Positions 15,970 through 24,941 of a stretch of 64,000 nt of DNA are shown one piece after another. This DNA comes from Massilia sp. HP4 (lineage in GTDB: Bacteria; Pseudomonadota; Gammaproteobacteria; Burkholderiales; Burkholderiaceae_D): positions 1 through 64,000 of the forward strand of contig NZ_STGG01000035.1 of assembly GCF_005222695.1 (NCBI RefSeq), written 5' to 3'. The notes under the pieces were generated by a model. The model searched no databases and was not told where the DNA came from. It saw only the letters and a list, made by a program, of their open reading frames with translations. Made by a program: the position numbers and the translations under genes. How positions within the stretch are numbered: the stretch's first letter is position 1; the number at the start of each line of letters is the position of its first letter.

Positions 15970-17145
15970 CTAAGGTGCGCGCCTGAACACGAATTCCGTG
16001 ATCTCGGCCGGCACGCCCAGCCGGATCGGGAACCCGTTCCACAAGCCGGTGCCATTGCTGACGTACTGCTGCATGCCGCCGATGCGATAGGCGCCCGACA
16101 CATACCCGCCATTGGCGCGCTTGACCACCTGGTCCACGCCCCGGATCATGCCGCCATGGGTATGGCCCGACAGCTGGAGGTCGATCCCCATTTCGGCATT
16201 GGCGGCGACGCCGATCGGCTGGTGGCTGAGCAGGACGACCGGCGCGCCAGCCGGTGCATCGAGGAGCGCGCGGCGCGTGTCCGGCCCTTCCATATCGAAG
16301 CGCGGCGCGACCCGGTCGGTAACGCCGGCCACCGTCAGCCTGGCCCCTTCGTGCTCGACCACGGCGTGGCGGTTTGCCAGCACCCGCATCCCCAGTCCCT
16401 CGAAGACGCCCGTCCAGCGCTCGGCGCCGAAATAATATTCGTGGTTGCCCAGGCTGGCGATGACGCCGTGGCGCGCCGCCAGATCGGCCAGCGGCCGCAC
16501 GTCGCGTGCCCGCGCCTGCGGCGAACCGTCGATCAGGTCGCCGGTGATCACGACCAGGTCGGGCCGCAGGGCATTGCTGCGCTCGACCACCGCGCGCACC
16601 CAGTCCTCGTGCATCAGGCGGCTGATGTGCAGGTCGGTCAGTTGCACCATCCTGAATCCCTCCAGGCTGGCAGGCAGGTTGCGGACCGCCAGCTCGACCC
16701 GGCGCACCTCGGGCACCACGATGGCCTGGCTGACACCCACCGCCGACAGCAGCGCGCCGCAGGCCACGACCGCATGGCGCAGGCGCAAGGCCAGGCGCCC
16801 GTCGATCGCGCGTCCGCGGCGCAGCGCCCAGGCGGCCAGCAGCGCCAGGTCGGCGAGCAGCTGCAGCAATAGCACCAGCAGGAAGCTGCAGTACAGCCAG
16901 CCGAGAGCAATGATGAAGACGCGCGGGATCTCGGGCGAGAACATCGTGCCGAACACCCAGCGCTGGATCATGTGGTGCTGGCAGACCAGCAGCAGGGCGA
17001 GGCCCAGGCCGATGCGGGTGAAACGGTGCAAGGGGAGGGGAACGATCAGGCGCAGTACCAGGTAGATGTAGGCGATGTAGACGTAAGGGAAAAACACAGC
17101 GGCAGCACTCTTGTCTTTGGTTAAGTTGCCGCGATGATAAAGCAA
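15970..17145 (-). CDS. Membrane-anchored metallophosphoesterase (YkuE/YaeI-like)
   Basis: A protein of up to 391 residues with about four N-terminal hydrophobic helices and a C-terminal calcineurin-like phosphoesterase domain. The metal-binding landmarks are all present in order: QLTDLHIS, VVITGDLIDG, SLGNHEYYFG, VVLLSHQP and LSGHTHGG. This arrangement resembles YkuE/YaeI-type enzymes, which hydrolyse phosphoesters such as lipid head-groups at the membrane; the substrate here is unknown. The start is uncertain. The longest frame uses TTG at 17145, and a GTG at 17097 just before the first hydrophobic helix is an alternative. It is convergent with the Kelch/VCBS gene and divergent from the glycan receptor. 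Confidence 0.85.
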   Translation of the reverse strand: MLYHRGNLTKDKSAAAVFFPYVYIAYIYLVLRLIVPLPLHRFTRIGLGLALLLVCQHHMIQRWVFGTMFSPEIPRVFIIALGWLYCSFLLVLLLQLLADLALLAAWALRRGRAIDGRLALRLRHAVVACGALLSAVGVSQAIVVPEVRRVELAVRNLPASLEGFRMVQLTDLHISRLMHEDWVRAVVERSNALRPDLVVITGDLIDGSPQARARDVRPLADLAARHGVIASLGNHEYYFGAERWTGVFEGLGMRVLANRHAVVEHEGARLTVAGVTDRVAPRFDMEGPDTRRALLDAPAGAPVVLLSHQPIGVAANAEMGIDLQLSGHTHGGMIRGVDQVVKRANGGYVSGAYRIGGMQQYVSNGTGLWNGFPIRLGVPAEITEFVFRRAP

Positions 17146-17182
17146 TCGTCATTGGCGTGACGCAACGCTAAGCATCACGTGA

Positions 17183-17193
17183 GTTTAGTAAAC
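17183..17193. promoter_or_regulatory. Palindromic box GTTTAGTAAAC (site 1)
   Basis: A perfect 11-base palindrome about 45 bases upstream of the -35 element. A close copy lies at 17306-17316, and a related GTTTACTAAA sits before the LacI gene at 28492-28501. Recurrence before two transcription units of the same locus suggests an operator, possibly for the LacI regulator. Confidence 0.45.
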
Positions 17194-17226
17194 GACGCTA
17201 AACTTCACCGGTTTTACGCGTGACTG

Positions 17227-17255
17227 TTGAGTGCTAGTTGTTTCCTTTGTATAAA
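17227..17255 (+). promoter_or_regulatory. Predicted promoter of the glycan receptor operon
   Basis: TTGAGT (17227-17232), a 17-base spacer and TATAAA (17250-17255) form a sigma70-like promoter. It lies between the two GTTTAGTAAA boxes, a layout suited to repression by a DNA-looping regulator. Confidence 0.5.
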
Positions 17256-17305
17256 TTCGCTTTGTAGGAAAGCGATGTCCTCCGTCATGCAAGCAGCATC
17301 AGGTC

Positions 17306-17316
17306 GTTTAGTAAAT
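17306..17316. promoter_or_regulatory. Palindromic box GTTTAGTAAAT (site 2)
   Basis: Second copy of the box, 123 bases after the first and about 50 bases downstream of the predicted -10. It differs from site 1 only in the last base. Confidence 0.45.
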
Positions 17317-17460
17317 TCCTGTGAACGCTATCATTTGCCGGACTTCGCATGCGCTTCAAAGGTGGATCGCCGTAACCGGTCGACGCATCGGGCGGTACGG
17401 CATCCAGGCCACTTCGCCATAAAAGAAAGCCCGCTACAGGGCACGATCAGGAGACAGATG

Positions 17461-20400
17461 ATGACTTCAAGAACCCAAGCCGCTTCCACCCAGCTGCGCT
17501 GCCGCGTCACGCCGATCGCCATGGCGGTCGGCGCCGCACTGCTGTCGATTTCCAGCGCCCACGCCCAGACCGCCACGACCCCCGTGCCAGCACCGGCCGA
17601 GCCGGTGGTCCAGCAAGCCGAGGCCGCGCAGCCGGCCGCGCCGGCGGCCGGCGCCGGCCCCGTGACGGTCCACGTGACCGGCTACCGTTACGCGATCGAG
17701 AAAAGCCTCGACCAGAAACGCGAAGCCAACTCGATCGTCGAGGTGGTCACCGCCGAAGACGTCGGCAAGTTCCCCGACAAGAACGTGGCCGACGCGCTGC
17801 AGCGCGTGCCGGGCGTGATCATCACGCGCAGCGGCGGCGAGGGCAAGAACGTCTCGGTGCGGGGCCTGTCGTCGGAACTGACGCTGACCCAGCTGAACGG
17901 CAACTACGTCGCCACCGCCGAATCGAACGGCGATCCGTCGCGTTCGTTCAACTACACGCTGATGCCGTCGAATATGCTGGCCAGCGCCGAACTGTACAAG
18001 ACCTCGGAAGCGCGCTTCGATGAAGGCGGCATCGGCGGCACCGTGATCCTGCGCACCCGCCGTCCGCTGGACGTGGAATCGGGCTCCGGCTTCGTCAATG
18101 CCGAAGGTACCTGGTCCGACACGACCAAGAAGACCGATCCGCAGATCTCGGGCCAGTACGCCTGGCACGACGAAAGCAAGCGCATCGGCGTCCTGATCGG
18201 CTATACCCAGCAGAAGCGCACCATCCGCACCATGGGCGGCAGCACCTCCAACTGGCAGTGGTACAGCGACAGCCGCGCCACCAATCCGTCGGTCGACGTC
18301 AACGGCCAGCCGAACGGCCTGAACTCGTACTGGTGGGGCGAATCGGGCTTCTACAACCAGGATGGCGACTACTACACCAACTTCGCGCTGCCAACCTCGG
18401 TCAACCTGGACGTGGTGACCAATGAACGCGAGCGCAAGGGCGGCCAGCTGACCTTGCAGTTCAAGCCCCTGCGCAACCTGAACATGACGGCCAACTACTT
18501 CCGCTTCGACTTGAAGCAGAATACGCAGACCAACTCGCTGAAGATCCCGGAATGGAGCATCGCGCGCTTCAATGGCGACGGCAACTATCCGGGCGGCCGC
18601 ATGCTCGACGGGCTGACCTTCGACCCGAGCGGCACCATCGTCACCGGCGCCCAGTACAGCGCGCGTCCGGGCAAGAACTATTACTGCAGCTCGGAGCAGG
18701 CTGGCGCCGCTGGGCTGGCCAATACCGGCGGCTTCGGTCCCGACGACTGCACCATTCCGACCCCGCAGATCGCCGGTAACCTGAACCGCGAAAAAGCCTT
18801 GTCGCAGACCGCCGACTTCGAACTGAACTGGAAGGGCGAGTCGCTCGACGCCGACATCAAGCTCGGCCGCACCTGGGCCGAGGGCGGTCCGGAAATGTCC
18901 CTCGGCATGCCGATCAAGCCGCGCCGCCAGAATGCCGACGGCAGCTGGAGCCTGGGCAACCACTACTCGGCGTGGGACCTGAGCGGCACCCCGACCATGA
19001 ACTTCTCGCCCGAGCTGATGGCCAATCTGCGCAACGGCATCGGCGAGATCGACCTCGGTTCGACCAGCTCGTCCTGGACCCGCAACAAGACCGACCAGAA
19101 CTACGCCCAGGCCGACCTGACCTGGCACGTCGACAACAGCAGCTGGCTCGATTCGGTCCAGTTCGGCGCCAAGTACCGCGACGGCGGCACCAACCGCCGC
19201 ACCGGCAATAACTACTGGGTGTGCCAGGGCGCCGACCCGGGCGACTACGACAAGCGCTTCCAGAACGGTTGCGACATCAATGCCAACAAGTTCCGTCCGG
19301 ACTTCTTGTACAGCGAAGAACTGGGTAACCTGACCAACGGCCTCAAGGCCAGCGCCTTCCCGGCGATTAACTACCCGGCCTATATCGCGCACCTGAACGA
19401 CACCTACGGCCCGATGCAGACCCGTAACGAGGACAACTTCGTCTACAACGTCGACGAGAAGATCACCTCGATGTACCTGCAGGCCAATATCAAGACCGAC
19501 CGCCTGCGCGGCAACCTGGGCATGCGCGTGGTGCGCACCCGCCAGCACGCCGATTCGACCGACCAGGTCGATTACTACAACGATTACTTCTTCGACGGCC
19601 CGGACGGTTCTCCGGCGCCCTGCCTGCCGGGCGGCGCACCTGCTGCCGGCGCACCGGCCGGTTCGGGCTGCACCAGCGGCTTCACCGTGCTGCCGGACAG
19701 CCAGACCAATCCGGCCAGCGGCCACATCTCGACCTTCGTGGTGAGCGCGCTCGACCGCACCTACACCGACTACCTGCCAAGCCTGAACCTGGCCTTCGAC
19801 CTGACCGACACCCTGCTGCTGCGCGGCGCGGCGTCGAAGGTGGTGGCGCGGCCGAGCTACAACGCGATCGCCGCCCCCGGCAGCCTGCGCAACTTCAGCC
19901 AGGAATACGTCGATGACCGCCGCCTGATCGGCGGCGGCGACCAGGTCGGCTGGTTCGGTTCGGGCAGCAACAAGGAACTGGATGCCTACAAGGCTACCCA
20001 ATATGACCTGGGCCTCGAATGGTACTTCACGCGCGGCTCGGTGCTGGGCGCGGCCGTGTTCCGCAAGAACGTGAGCAATTTCGCGGTGCCGGTGGTGCGT
20101 GACGTGACCCTGGACATCGGCGGCCAGGCGGTGGCGGTGCAGAACTACAGCACCAGCGCCGGCGGCCGCGACGCGGTGTCCAAGGGCATCGAAGTGTATG
20201 CCCAGCACACTTTCAGCTCGGGTATCGGCTTCCAGGCCAACTACACCTACAACAAGACCAACCAGGCCGCGATCACCCTGTCCAACGGCCAGCAGATCGG
20301 CACCTCGCCGCTGGTGGGCAGCGCCAAGAACCAGGCCAACCTGACCGTGTTCTACTCGGACGACAGGATGATGCTGCGCGCCTCGTACAACCGCCGTGGC

Positions 20401-20631
20401 GAAGTGGTCAACGGCCTGGTCAATGGCCTGAACGTGTATGACGAGCCGTACAGCCAGGTCGACCTGAACGCCGCCTACAACTTCACCAAGGAGCTCAGCC
20501 TGACCGCGTCGGTGCTGAACCTGACCGAGGAAGAGTCGCGTTCCCGCCTGGGCAACGACACCAAGGCGCGTTACTACTCGAGTGGCTATAGCGGTCGCGT
20601 GGCCTACGTGGGCCTGAACTACAAGTTCTAA
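17461..20631 (+). CDS. TonB-dependent receptor, carbohydrate-type (TIGR01782-like)
   Basis: A 1056-residue outer-membrane receptor, predicted to import oligosaccharides released from a mannose-rich glycan. It has a signal peptide ending in AHAQ and a Pro/Ala-rich linker. The plug signature FPDKNVADALQRVPGV, typical of the Caulobacter/Xanthomonas large-receptor family linked to glycan use, follows; the barrel ends in GLNYKF. The ATG at 17461 is preferred over the adjacent ATG at 17458 because AGGAGA then sits six bases upstream. It is the first gene of a run with the halogenase-like protein, beta-mannosidase and GH92 lipoprotein. That context, not the receptor sequence, gives the substrate. 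Confidence 0.93.
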   Translation: MTSRTQAASTQLRCRVTPIAMAVGAALLSISSAHAQTATTPVPAPAEPVVQQAEAAQPAAPAAGAGPVTVHVTGYRYAIEKSLDQKREANSIVEVVTAEDVGKFPDKNVADALQRVPGVIITRSGGEGKNVSVRGLSSELTLTQLNGNYVATAESNGDPSRSFNYTLMPSNMLASAELYKTSEARFDEGGIGGTVILRTRRPLDVESGSGFVNAEGTWSDTTKKTDPQISGQYAWHDESKRIGVLIGYTQQKRTIRTMGGSTSNWQWYSDSRATNPSVDVNGQPNGLNSYWWGESGFYNQDGDYYTNFALPTSVNLDVVTNERERKGGQLTLQFKPLRNLNMTANYFRFDLKQNTQTNSLKIPEWSIARFNGDGNYPGGRMLDGLTFDPSGTIVTGAQYSARPGKNYYCSSEQAGAAGLANTGGFGPDDCTIPTPQIAGNLNREKALSQTADFELNWKGESLDADIKLGRTWAEGGPEMSLGMPIKPRRQNADGSWSLGNHYSAWDLSGTPTMNFSPELMANLRNGIGEIDLGSTSSSWTRNKTDQNYAQADLTWHVDNSSWLDSVQFGAKYRDGGTNRRTGNNYWVCQGADPGDYDKRFQNGCDINANKFRPDFLYSEELGNLTNGLKASAFPAINYPAYIAHLNDTYGPMQTRNEDNFVYNVDEKITSMYLQANIKTDRLRGNLGMRVVRTRQHADSTDQVDYYNDYFFDGPDGSPAPCLPGGAPAAGAPAGSGCTSGFTVLPDSQTNPASGHISTFVVSALDRTYTDYLPSLNLAFDLTDTLLLRGAASKVVARPSYNAIAAPGSLRNFSQEYVDDRRLIGGGDQVGWFGSGSNKELDAYKATQYDLGLEWYFTRGSVLGAAVFRKNVSNFAVPVVRDVTLDIGGQAVAVQNYSTSAGGRDAVSKGIEVYAQHTFSSGIGFQANYTYNKTNQAAITLSNGQQIGTSPLVGSAKNQANLTVFYSDDRMMLRASYNRRGEVVNGLVNGLNVYDEPYSQVDLNAAYNFTKELSLTASVLNLTEEESRSRLGNDTKARYYSSGYSGRVAYVGLNYKF

Positions 20632-20640
20632 GGCCTCGCT

Positions 20641-20674
20641 CCTCCCGGCGCCTCGACCATGAGGCGCCGGGAGG
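20641..20674 (+). other. Intercistronic hairpin after the glycan receptor
   Basis: A perfect 14-bp stem (CCTCCCGGCGCCTC and its complement) with a 6-base loop starts 10 bases after the receptor stop. It has no T-run. It may protect the receptor message from 3' decay or partly end transcription, setting a high receptor-to-enzyme ratio. Confidence 0.6.
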
Positions 20675-20718
20675 CGTCTCCATGGCCTTGTCCGCGCGCC
20701 GGACAAGGTCTTCGCTCC

Positions 20719-22266
20719 ATGGATGTGACTATGAATGCACACGACGGCGCCGACCCCGAGCGGGTCGGCAGGATCACGATCGTCGGTGGCGGCAGCGCGG
20801 GCTGGATGGCCGCGGCGGCCCTCGCCACCTATGTCGGCGCGGGCACGACGATCCGCCTGGTCGAGTCCGAGGCCATCGGCATCGTCGGCGTGGGGGAAGC
20901 CAGCGTGCCCCACCTGCGGCAGTTCAACGGCCAGTGGCTCGGCATCGACGAGGCCGATTTCGTGCGGCGCACCCAGGCCACCGCCAAGCTCGGCATCCAG
21001 TTCAGGGACTGGGGCCGGATCGGCGACAGCTATATCCACGGCTTCGGCGCCCCCGGCCGCTCGCTCGGCCCGCTGCCCTTCCACCAGCTCTGGCTCAAGG
21101 AGCGCCTGGCCGGCAAGGCCGGACCGATCGGCAATTATTCGGCACAGGGCGTGATGGCGCCATCGGGCAAGTTCGCCCCCGGCGCGCGCAACGCGCCCGC
21201 CGATTCGCCGCTGGCCGACATCGCCTATGCCTATCACTTCGACGCCACCCTGTATGCGCGCTTCCTGCGCGAACTGGCGGAAAGCCGCGGCGTGCAGCGC
21301 ATCGAAGGCAAGATCACCCAGGTCAGGCAACGCGCCGGCGACGGCTTCGTCGAGTCGGTCACGCTCGATAACGGGCAGGTCGTCGACGGCGACCTGTTCA
21401 TCGACTGTTCCGGTTTTCGCGGCTTGCTGATCGAGGAAACCCTGGACACCGGCTATGTCGACTGGTCGCACTGGCTGCCGTGCGACCGCGCCATGGCCGT
21501 GCCGAGCGAGCGGGTCGAGCCGCTGACGCCCTATACCCGCGCCACGGCGCGGGCCGCCGGCTGGCAGTGGCGCATCCCGCTGCAGCACCGCACCGGCAAC
21601 GGCTATGTCTATTCCAGCCGCCACCTCAGCGACGATGCAGCGGCCGCCACCTTGCTGGCCAATCTCGACGGCAGAGCCCTGGCCGAACCGCGCCGGCTGG
21701 CCTTCACCGCCGGCATGCGCAAGAAATTCTGGAACCGCAACGTGGTGGCGCTGGGCCTGGCCAGCGGTTTCCTCGAGCCGCTCGAATCGACCAGCATCTA
21801 CCTGGTCCAGTCGGGCGTCACGCGCCTGCTGGGCCTGTTCCCGCGGCGTGACTTCAATCCGTTGCTGGCCGAGCGCTACAACCGCGACACCGCCGCCGAA
21901 TACGAACGCATCCGCGATTTCCTGATCCTGCACTACCACGCCACCACGCGCGACGACACCCCGTTCTGGAACGCCTGCCGCACGATGGCGATCCCCGACA
22001 GCCTGCATGAGGCGATCGAACTGTTCCGCGCCGATGGGCGCTACCTGCGCCATGGCGAGGACTTTTTCGCGCTGCCGAACTGGGTGCAGGTGATGCTGGG
22101 GCAGGGAATCGTGCCGCGGTCGTACCACCCGATGGTCGACCAGATGCCCGGGGAGCGCGTGGCGGAGCACGTCGACGGCGTGCGCGCCATGCTGGCGCAA
22201 GCCGTCCCCACCATGCCGACCCACAGCGAGTGGATCGAGCGCTACTGGAAGGCTCCCGTCCCATGA
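20719..22266 (+). CDS. Flavin-dependent tryptophan halogenase-like protein
   Basis: A 515-residue protein of the tryptophan-7-halogenase (PrnA-like) flavoprotein family. The FAD-binding GGGSAGW is at about residue 22. The family signature WxWxIP is intact as WQWRIP (about 282). The lysine needed for halogenation aligns at Lys90 (ATAKLGIQF), and the partner glutamate aligns at about Glu356 (EPLEST). No halogenase-linked flavin reductase or secondary-metabolite gene is nearby. It is embedded between a glycan receptor and a beta-mannosidase, an arrangement common in glycan loci of Caulobacterales and Xanthomonadales where its role is unknown. The start could also be ATG 20731. Its stop overlaps the next gene by four bases. 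Confidence 0.88.
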   Translation: MDVTMNAHDGADPERVGRITIVGGGSAGWMAAAALATYVGAGTTIRLVESEAIGIVGVGEASVPHLRQFNGQWLGIDEADFVRRTQATAKLGIQFRDWGRIGDSYIHGFGAPGRSLGPLPFHQLWLKERLAGKAGPIGNYSAQGVMAPSGKFAPGARNAPADSPLADIAYAYHFDATLYARFLRELAESRGVQRIEGKITQVRQRAGDGFVESVTLDNGQVVDGDLFIDCSGFRGLLIEETLDTGYVDWSHWLPCDRAMAVPSERVEPLTPYTRATARAAGWQWRIPLQHRTGNGYVYSSRHLSDDAAAATLLANLDGRALAEPRRLAFTAGMRKKFWNRNVVALGLASGFLEPLESTSIYLVQSGVTRLLGLFPRRDFNPLLAERYNRDTAAEYERIRDFLILHYHATTRDDTPFWNACRTMAIPDSLHEAIELFRADGRYLRHGEDFFALPNWVQVMLGQGIVPRSYHPMVDQMPGERVAEHVDGVRAMLAQAVPTMPTHSEWIERYWKAPVP

Positions 22267-24941
22267 TGGCCTCTACCCGCCTGCTGCTCGGCCTCTTCAT
22301 GGCGCTGTTCTCTGGCGTCGCCCTGGCCGACGCCCCGCTGCAGCTCACCATCGACCAGGGCTGGACCTTCCGCCTTGTGCCGGGCCACGCCCAGGCCAGC
22401 GCCCATCCCGAGGCGGCGCCGTCGCGCGCGGCCACGGTGCCGGGCACGGTGCATACCGACCTCCTGGCGCACAAGCTGATTCCGGATCCCTATGTCGGCG
22501 CACCCGAGGCCGACCTGCAATGGATAGGCCTGGCGGACTGGGAATACCGCGTGGTGTTCGACGCCCCGCGCGCGGCCCTGCACAATGCGCGCAGCGACCT
22601 GGTGTTCGACGGCCTCGACACCTTCGCCGAAGTCTGGCTCAACGGCCACAAGGTGCTCGACGCCGACAATGCCCACCGCAGCTGGCGGGTACCGGTCGAG
22701 GGCCGGCTGCGCGCGAGCGGCAACATCCTGCGCATCGTGCTGCGTTCGCCGATCGCGCGGATGCTGCCGCAGGTCGCGGCGATGCCGCACAAAATCGCCG
22801 GCAACTATCCTTCTCCCTACGGCGACGAGCCGAAGGACGCCATGACCGGCAACTTCGTGCGCAAACCCGGCTATCACTACGGCTGGGACTGGGGGCCGCG
22901 CTACGTCGGCGCCGGCATCACCAGGCAGGTAGCACTGCAAAGCTGGGATGCGGTGCGCATCGACGACCTGCAACTGCGCCAGGACCGGGTCGACGCCACG
23001 CGCGCCGAACTGACCGCGATCGCCTCGCTCGACGCGGTGCGCGCCGCTGCGGTCGAGCTGCGCCTGTGGCAGACCGCGCCCGATGGCGCCCGCACGCTGG
23101 CCGCCCGCCAGCGCGCCGGGTTGACGGCCGGCGCCAATCGCATCGCGCTGCCGGTGGCAATCGACCAGCCGCAGCGCTGGTTCCCGAACGGCTACGGCAG
23201 GCAGCCGCTGTACCGCTACGAGCTGGAGATCTCCGATGGCGAGACCCGGCTGGCGAGCGTCTCCGCCCGCACGGGACTGCGCAGCGTCGAACTGCGCCGC
23301 GACCGCGACCCGCGCGGCAACGCCTTCTATTTCGTCGTCAACGGCATCCCGGTGTTCGCCAAGGGCGCCAACACGATCCCGTTCGACATGTTCCAGCCGC
23401 GCGTCACGAAGGCGCAACTGCGCCGCGCGCTGCAACTGGCGCAGGGCGCCAATATGAATATGCTGCGCAGCTGGGGTGGCGGCTACTACGAGGGGCGCGA
23501 CTTCTATGAGTTGGCCGACGAGCTGGGCCTGTTGGTCTGGCAGGACTTCATGTTCGGCGGCGGCATGCAGCCGGCCTACGACCCGGCCTTCCGCGCCAAC
23601 GTCGTGCACGAGGCGCGCGACCAGGTGCGGCGCCTGCGCAACCATCCAAGCGTGGTGCTCTGGTGTGGCAATAACGAGCAAGAGATCGCCTGGAAATACT
23701 GGGGGCACGGCAAGACGCTGAAGGCGGCCGACCCGGCCTTCGCCGACCAGGTGTGGAAGGGCTATGTGCAGCTGTTCGGCGTCGACCTGCGCCGGGTGGT
23801 GCAAGAGGAGGGCGGCGGCATCGGCTACTGGTCCAGCTCACCGGGCGAAGACTTGCAGGAAGTCGCCAATACCCAAGCCAGCGGCGACATGCATTACTGG
23901 GAGGTGTGGGGCAATCCGGCCCATCCGGTCACCAAATACCTGGAGATCACGCCGCGCTTCATGTCCGAATACGGCCTGCAGGCGTGGCCGGTGCAGCGCA
24001 CTATCGATGCGTTCGCGCCGCGCGACCAGCAGCAGCTTGGCGCGCCCGTGATCGACGCCCACCAGAAATTCATGGCCGGCAAGGGCAACGAACGCCTGCT
24101 GAAGTACATCGAGGACGAATTCGGCACGCCACGCGACTTCGCCGGCTTTGTCTACCTGAGCCAGGCGATGCAGGCCGAGGGCATCGAACTGGCGGCGCTG
24201 CATCACCGCCGCAGCCGTCCGTATACCATGGGCTCGCTGTACTGGCAGCTCAACGACGTCTGGCCGGGCGCTTCCTGGTCCAGTATCGACTGGTATGGCC
24301 GCCCGAAGGCGCTGCACTTTCACGCGCGCCGCTTCTTCGCGCCGGTGACGCTGGCCGCGCTGCGCGACGCCAGGGGCCAGACCGGGATCAGCTTGATGAA
24401 CGACCGCACCAGCCGGGTGCGCGGCGAGCTGCGCACCCGCGTGATGACGCTGGACGGCAAGCTGCTGCGCGACGAACGCAAGCCGGTAGAGATGGCCCCG
24501 CTGTCGGCAACGAAAGTGGCCGGCTACCGCGACGCCGACCTGCTCGGCAGGGCCGATCCAGCCAACACCGTCGCCGTGTTCGAGCTCCTGGCTGAGGGTG
24601 AACCGGCCGCGCGCGCCGTGGTGTACTTCGCGCCGGCCAGGAACATCGCCTGGAAGGACGCCGGCCTGCGCGCCGAACTGCACCATGATCCCCACCATGC
24701 CGGCGCCTACCTGCTCGAGATCTCCGCCGCCAGCCTTGCGCGCGCGGTCTGGATCGGGTTCGGCGACCTCGATGCCGACCTGTCCGACAACGCCTTGACC
24801 CTGCTGCCCGGCGAACGCATCACGCTGAACGTGACGTCCGACGCCAGCGAAGACGCCTTGCGCGCCGCCCTCCAACTTCGCACGCTGGCCGATGCCGTGC
24901 CAGCCACCCTTCCACAGACCAGGAGCCCTTCCGCACCATGA
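22263..24941 (+). CDS. GH2 beta-mannosidase, exported
   Basis: An 892-residue glycoside hydrolase family 2 enzyme that removes beta-linked mannose, such as the core mannose of N-glycans or mannan ends. A signal peptide ([16 protein letters not shown]) targets it to the periplasm. Beta-mannosidase hallmarks are [12 protein letters not shown] near the N-terminus and [13 protein letters not shown] in the first sandwich domain. The catalytic acid/base is Glu472 in WCGNNEQEI, and the nucleophile is Glu569 in [11 protein letters not shown]. It starts with ATG overlapping the halogenase stop codon and ends overlapping the GH92 start, so the three are tightly coupled in translation. Length fits the family. 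Confidence 0.93.
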   Translation: MMASTRLLLGLFMALFSGVALADAPLQLTIDQGWTFRLVPGHAQASAHPEAAPSRAATVPGTVHTDLLAHKLIPDPYVGAPEADLQWIGLADWEYRVVFDAPRAALHNARSDLVFDGLDTFAEVWLNGHKVLDADNAHRSWRVPVEGRLRASGNILRIVLRSPIARMLPQVAAMPHKIAGNYPSPYGDEPKDAMTGNFVRKPGYHYGWDWGPRYVGAGITRQVALQSWDAVRIDDLQLRQDRVDATRAELTAIASLDAVRAAAVELRLWQTAPDGARTLAARQRAGLTAGANRIALPVAIDQPQRWFPNGYGRQPLYRYELEISDGETRLASVSARTGLRSVELRRDRDPRGNAFYFVVNGIPVFAKGANTIPFDMFQPRVTKAQLRRALQLAQGANMNMLRSWGGGYYEGRDFYELADELGLLVWQDFMFGGGMQPAYDPAFRANVVHEARDQVRRLRNHPSVVLWCGNNEQEIAWKYWGHGKTLKAADPAFADQVWKGYVQLFGVDLRRVVQEEGGGIGYWSSSPGEDLQEVANTQASGDMHYWEVWGNPAHPVTKYLEITPRFMSEYGLQAWPVQRTIDAFAPRDQQQLGAPVIDAHQKFMAGKGNERLLKYIEDEFGTPRDFAGFVYLSQAMQAEGIELAALHHRRSRPYTMGSLYWQLNDVWPGASWSSIDWYGRPKALHFHARRFFAPVTLAALRDARGQTGISLMNDRTSRVRGELRTRVMTLDGKLLRDERKPVEMAPLSATKVAGYRDADLLGRADPANTVAVFELLAEGEPAARAVVYFAPARNIAWKDAGLRAELHHDPHHAGAYLLEISAASLARAVWIGFGDLDADLSDNALTLLPGERITLNVTSDASEDALRAALQLRTLADAVPATLPQTRSPSAP

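Larger units (their letters stand above)
17146..17460. other. 315-base control region upstream of the glycan receptor
   Basis: No gene is seen here. The region holds two near-identical GTTTAGTAAAC/T boxes and a good sigma70-type promoter between them, described separately. It also has two CGCTAA(A/G)C copies near 17165 and 17195. The leader from the predicted transcription start to the receptor start codon would be about 200 bases long. Confidence 0.55.

Noticed and set aside
17467..22224. A very long open frame on the minus strand, opposite the glycan receptor and halogenase-like genes
   Set aside because: Its translation is low-complexity (His, Gly, Ala, Val, Arg-rich) with no recognisable domain. 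It is the antisense shadow expected of GC-rich genes. The same holds for long minus-strand frames at 24707-28168 and 31908-34304.
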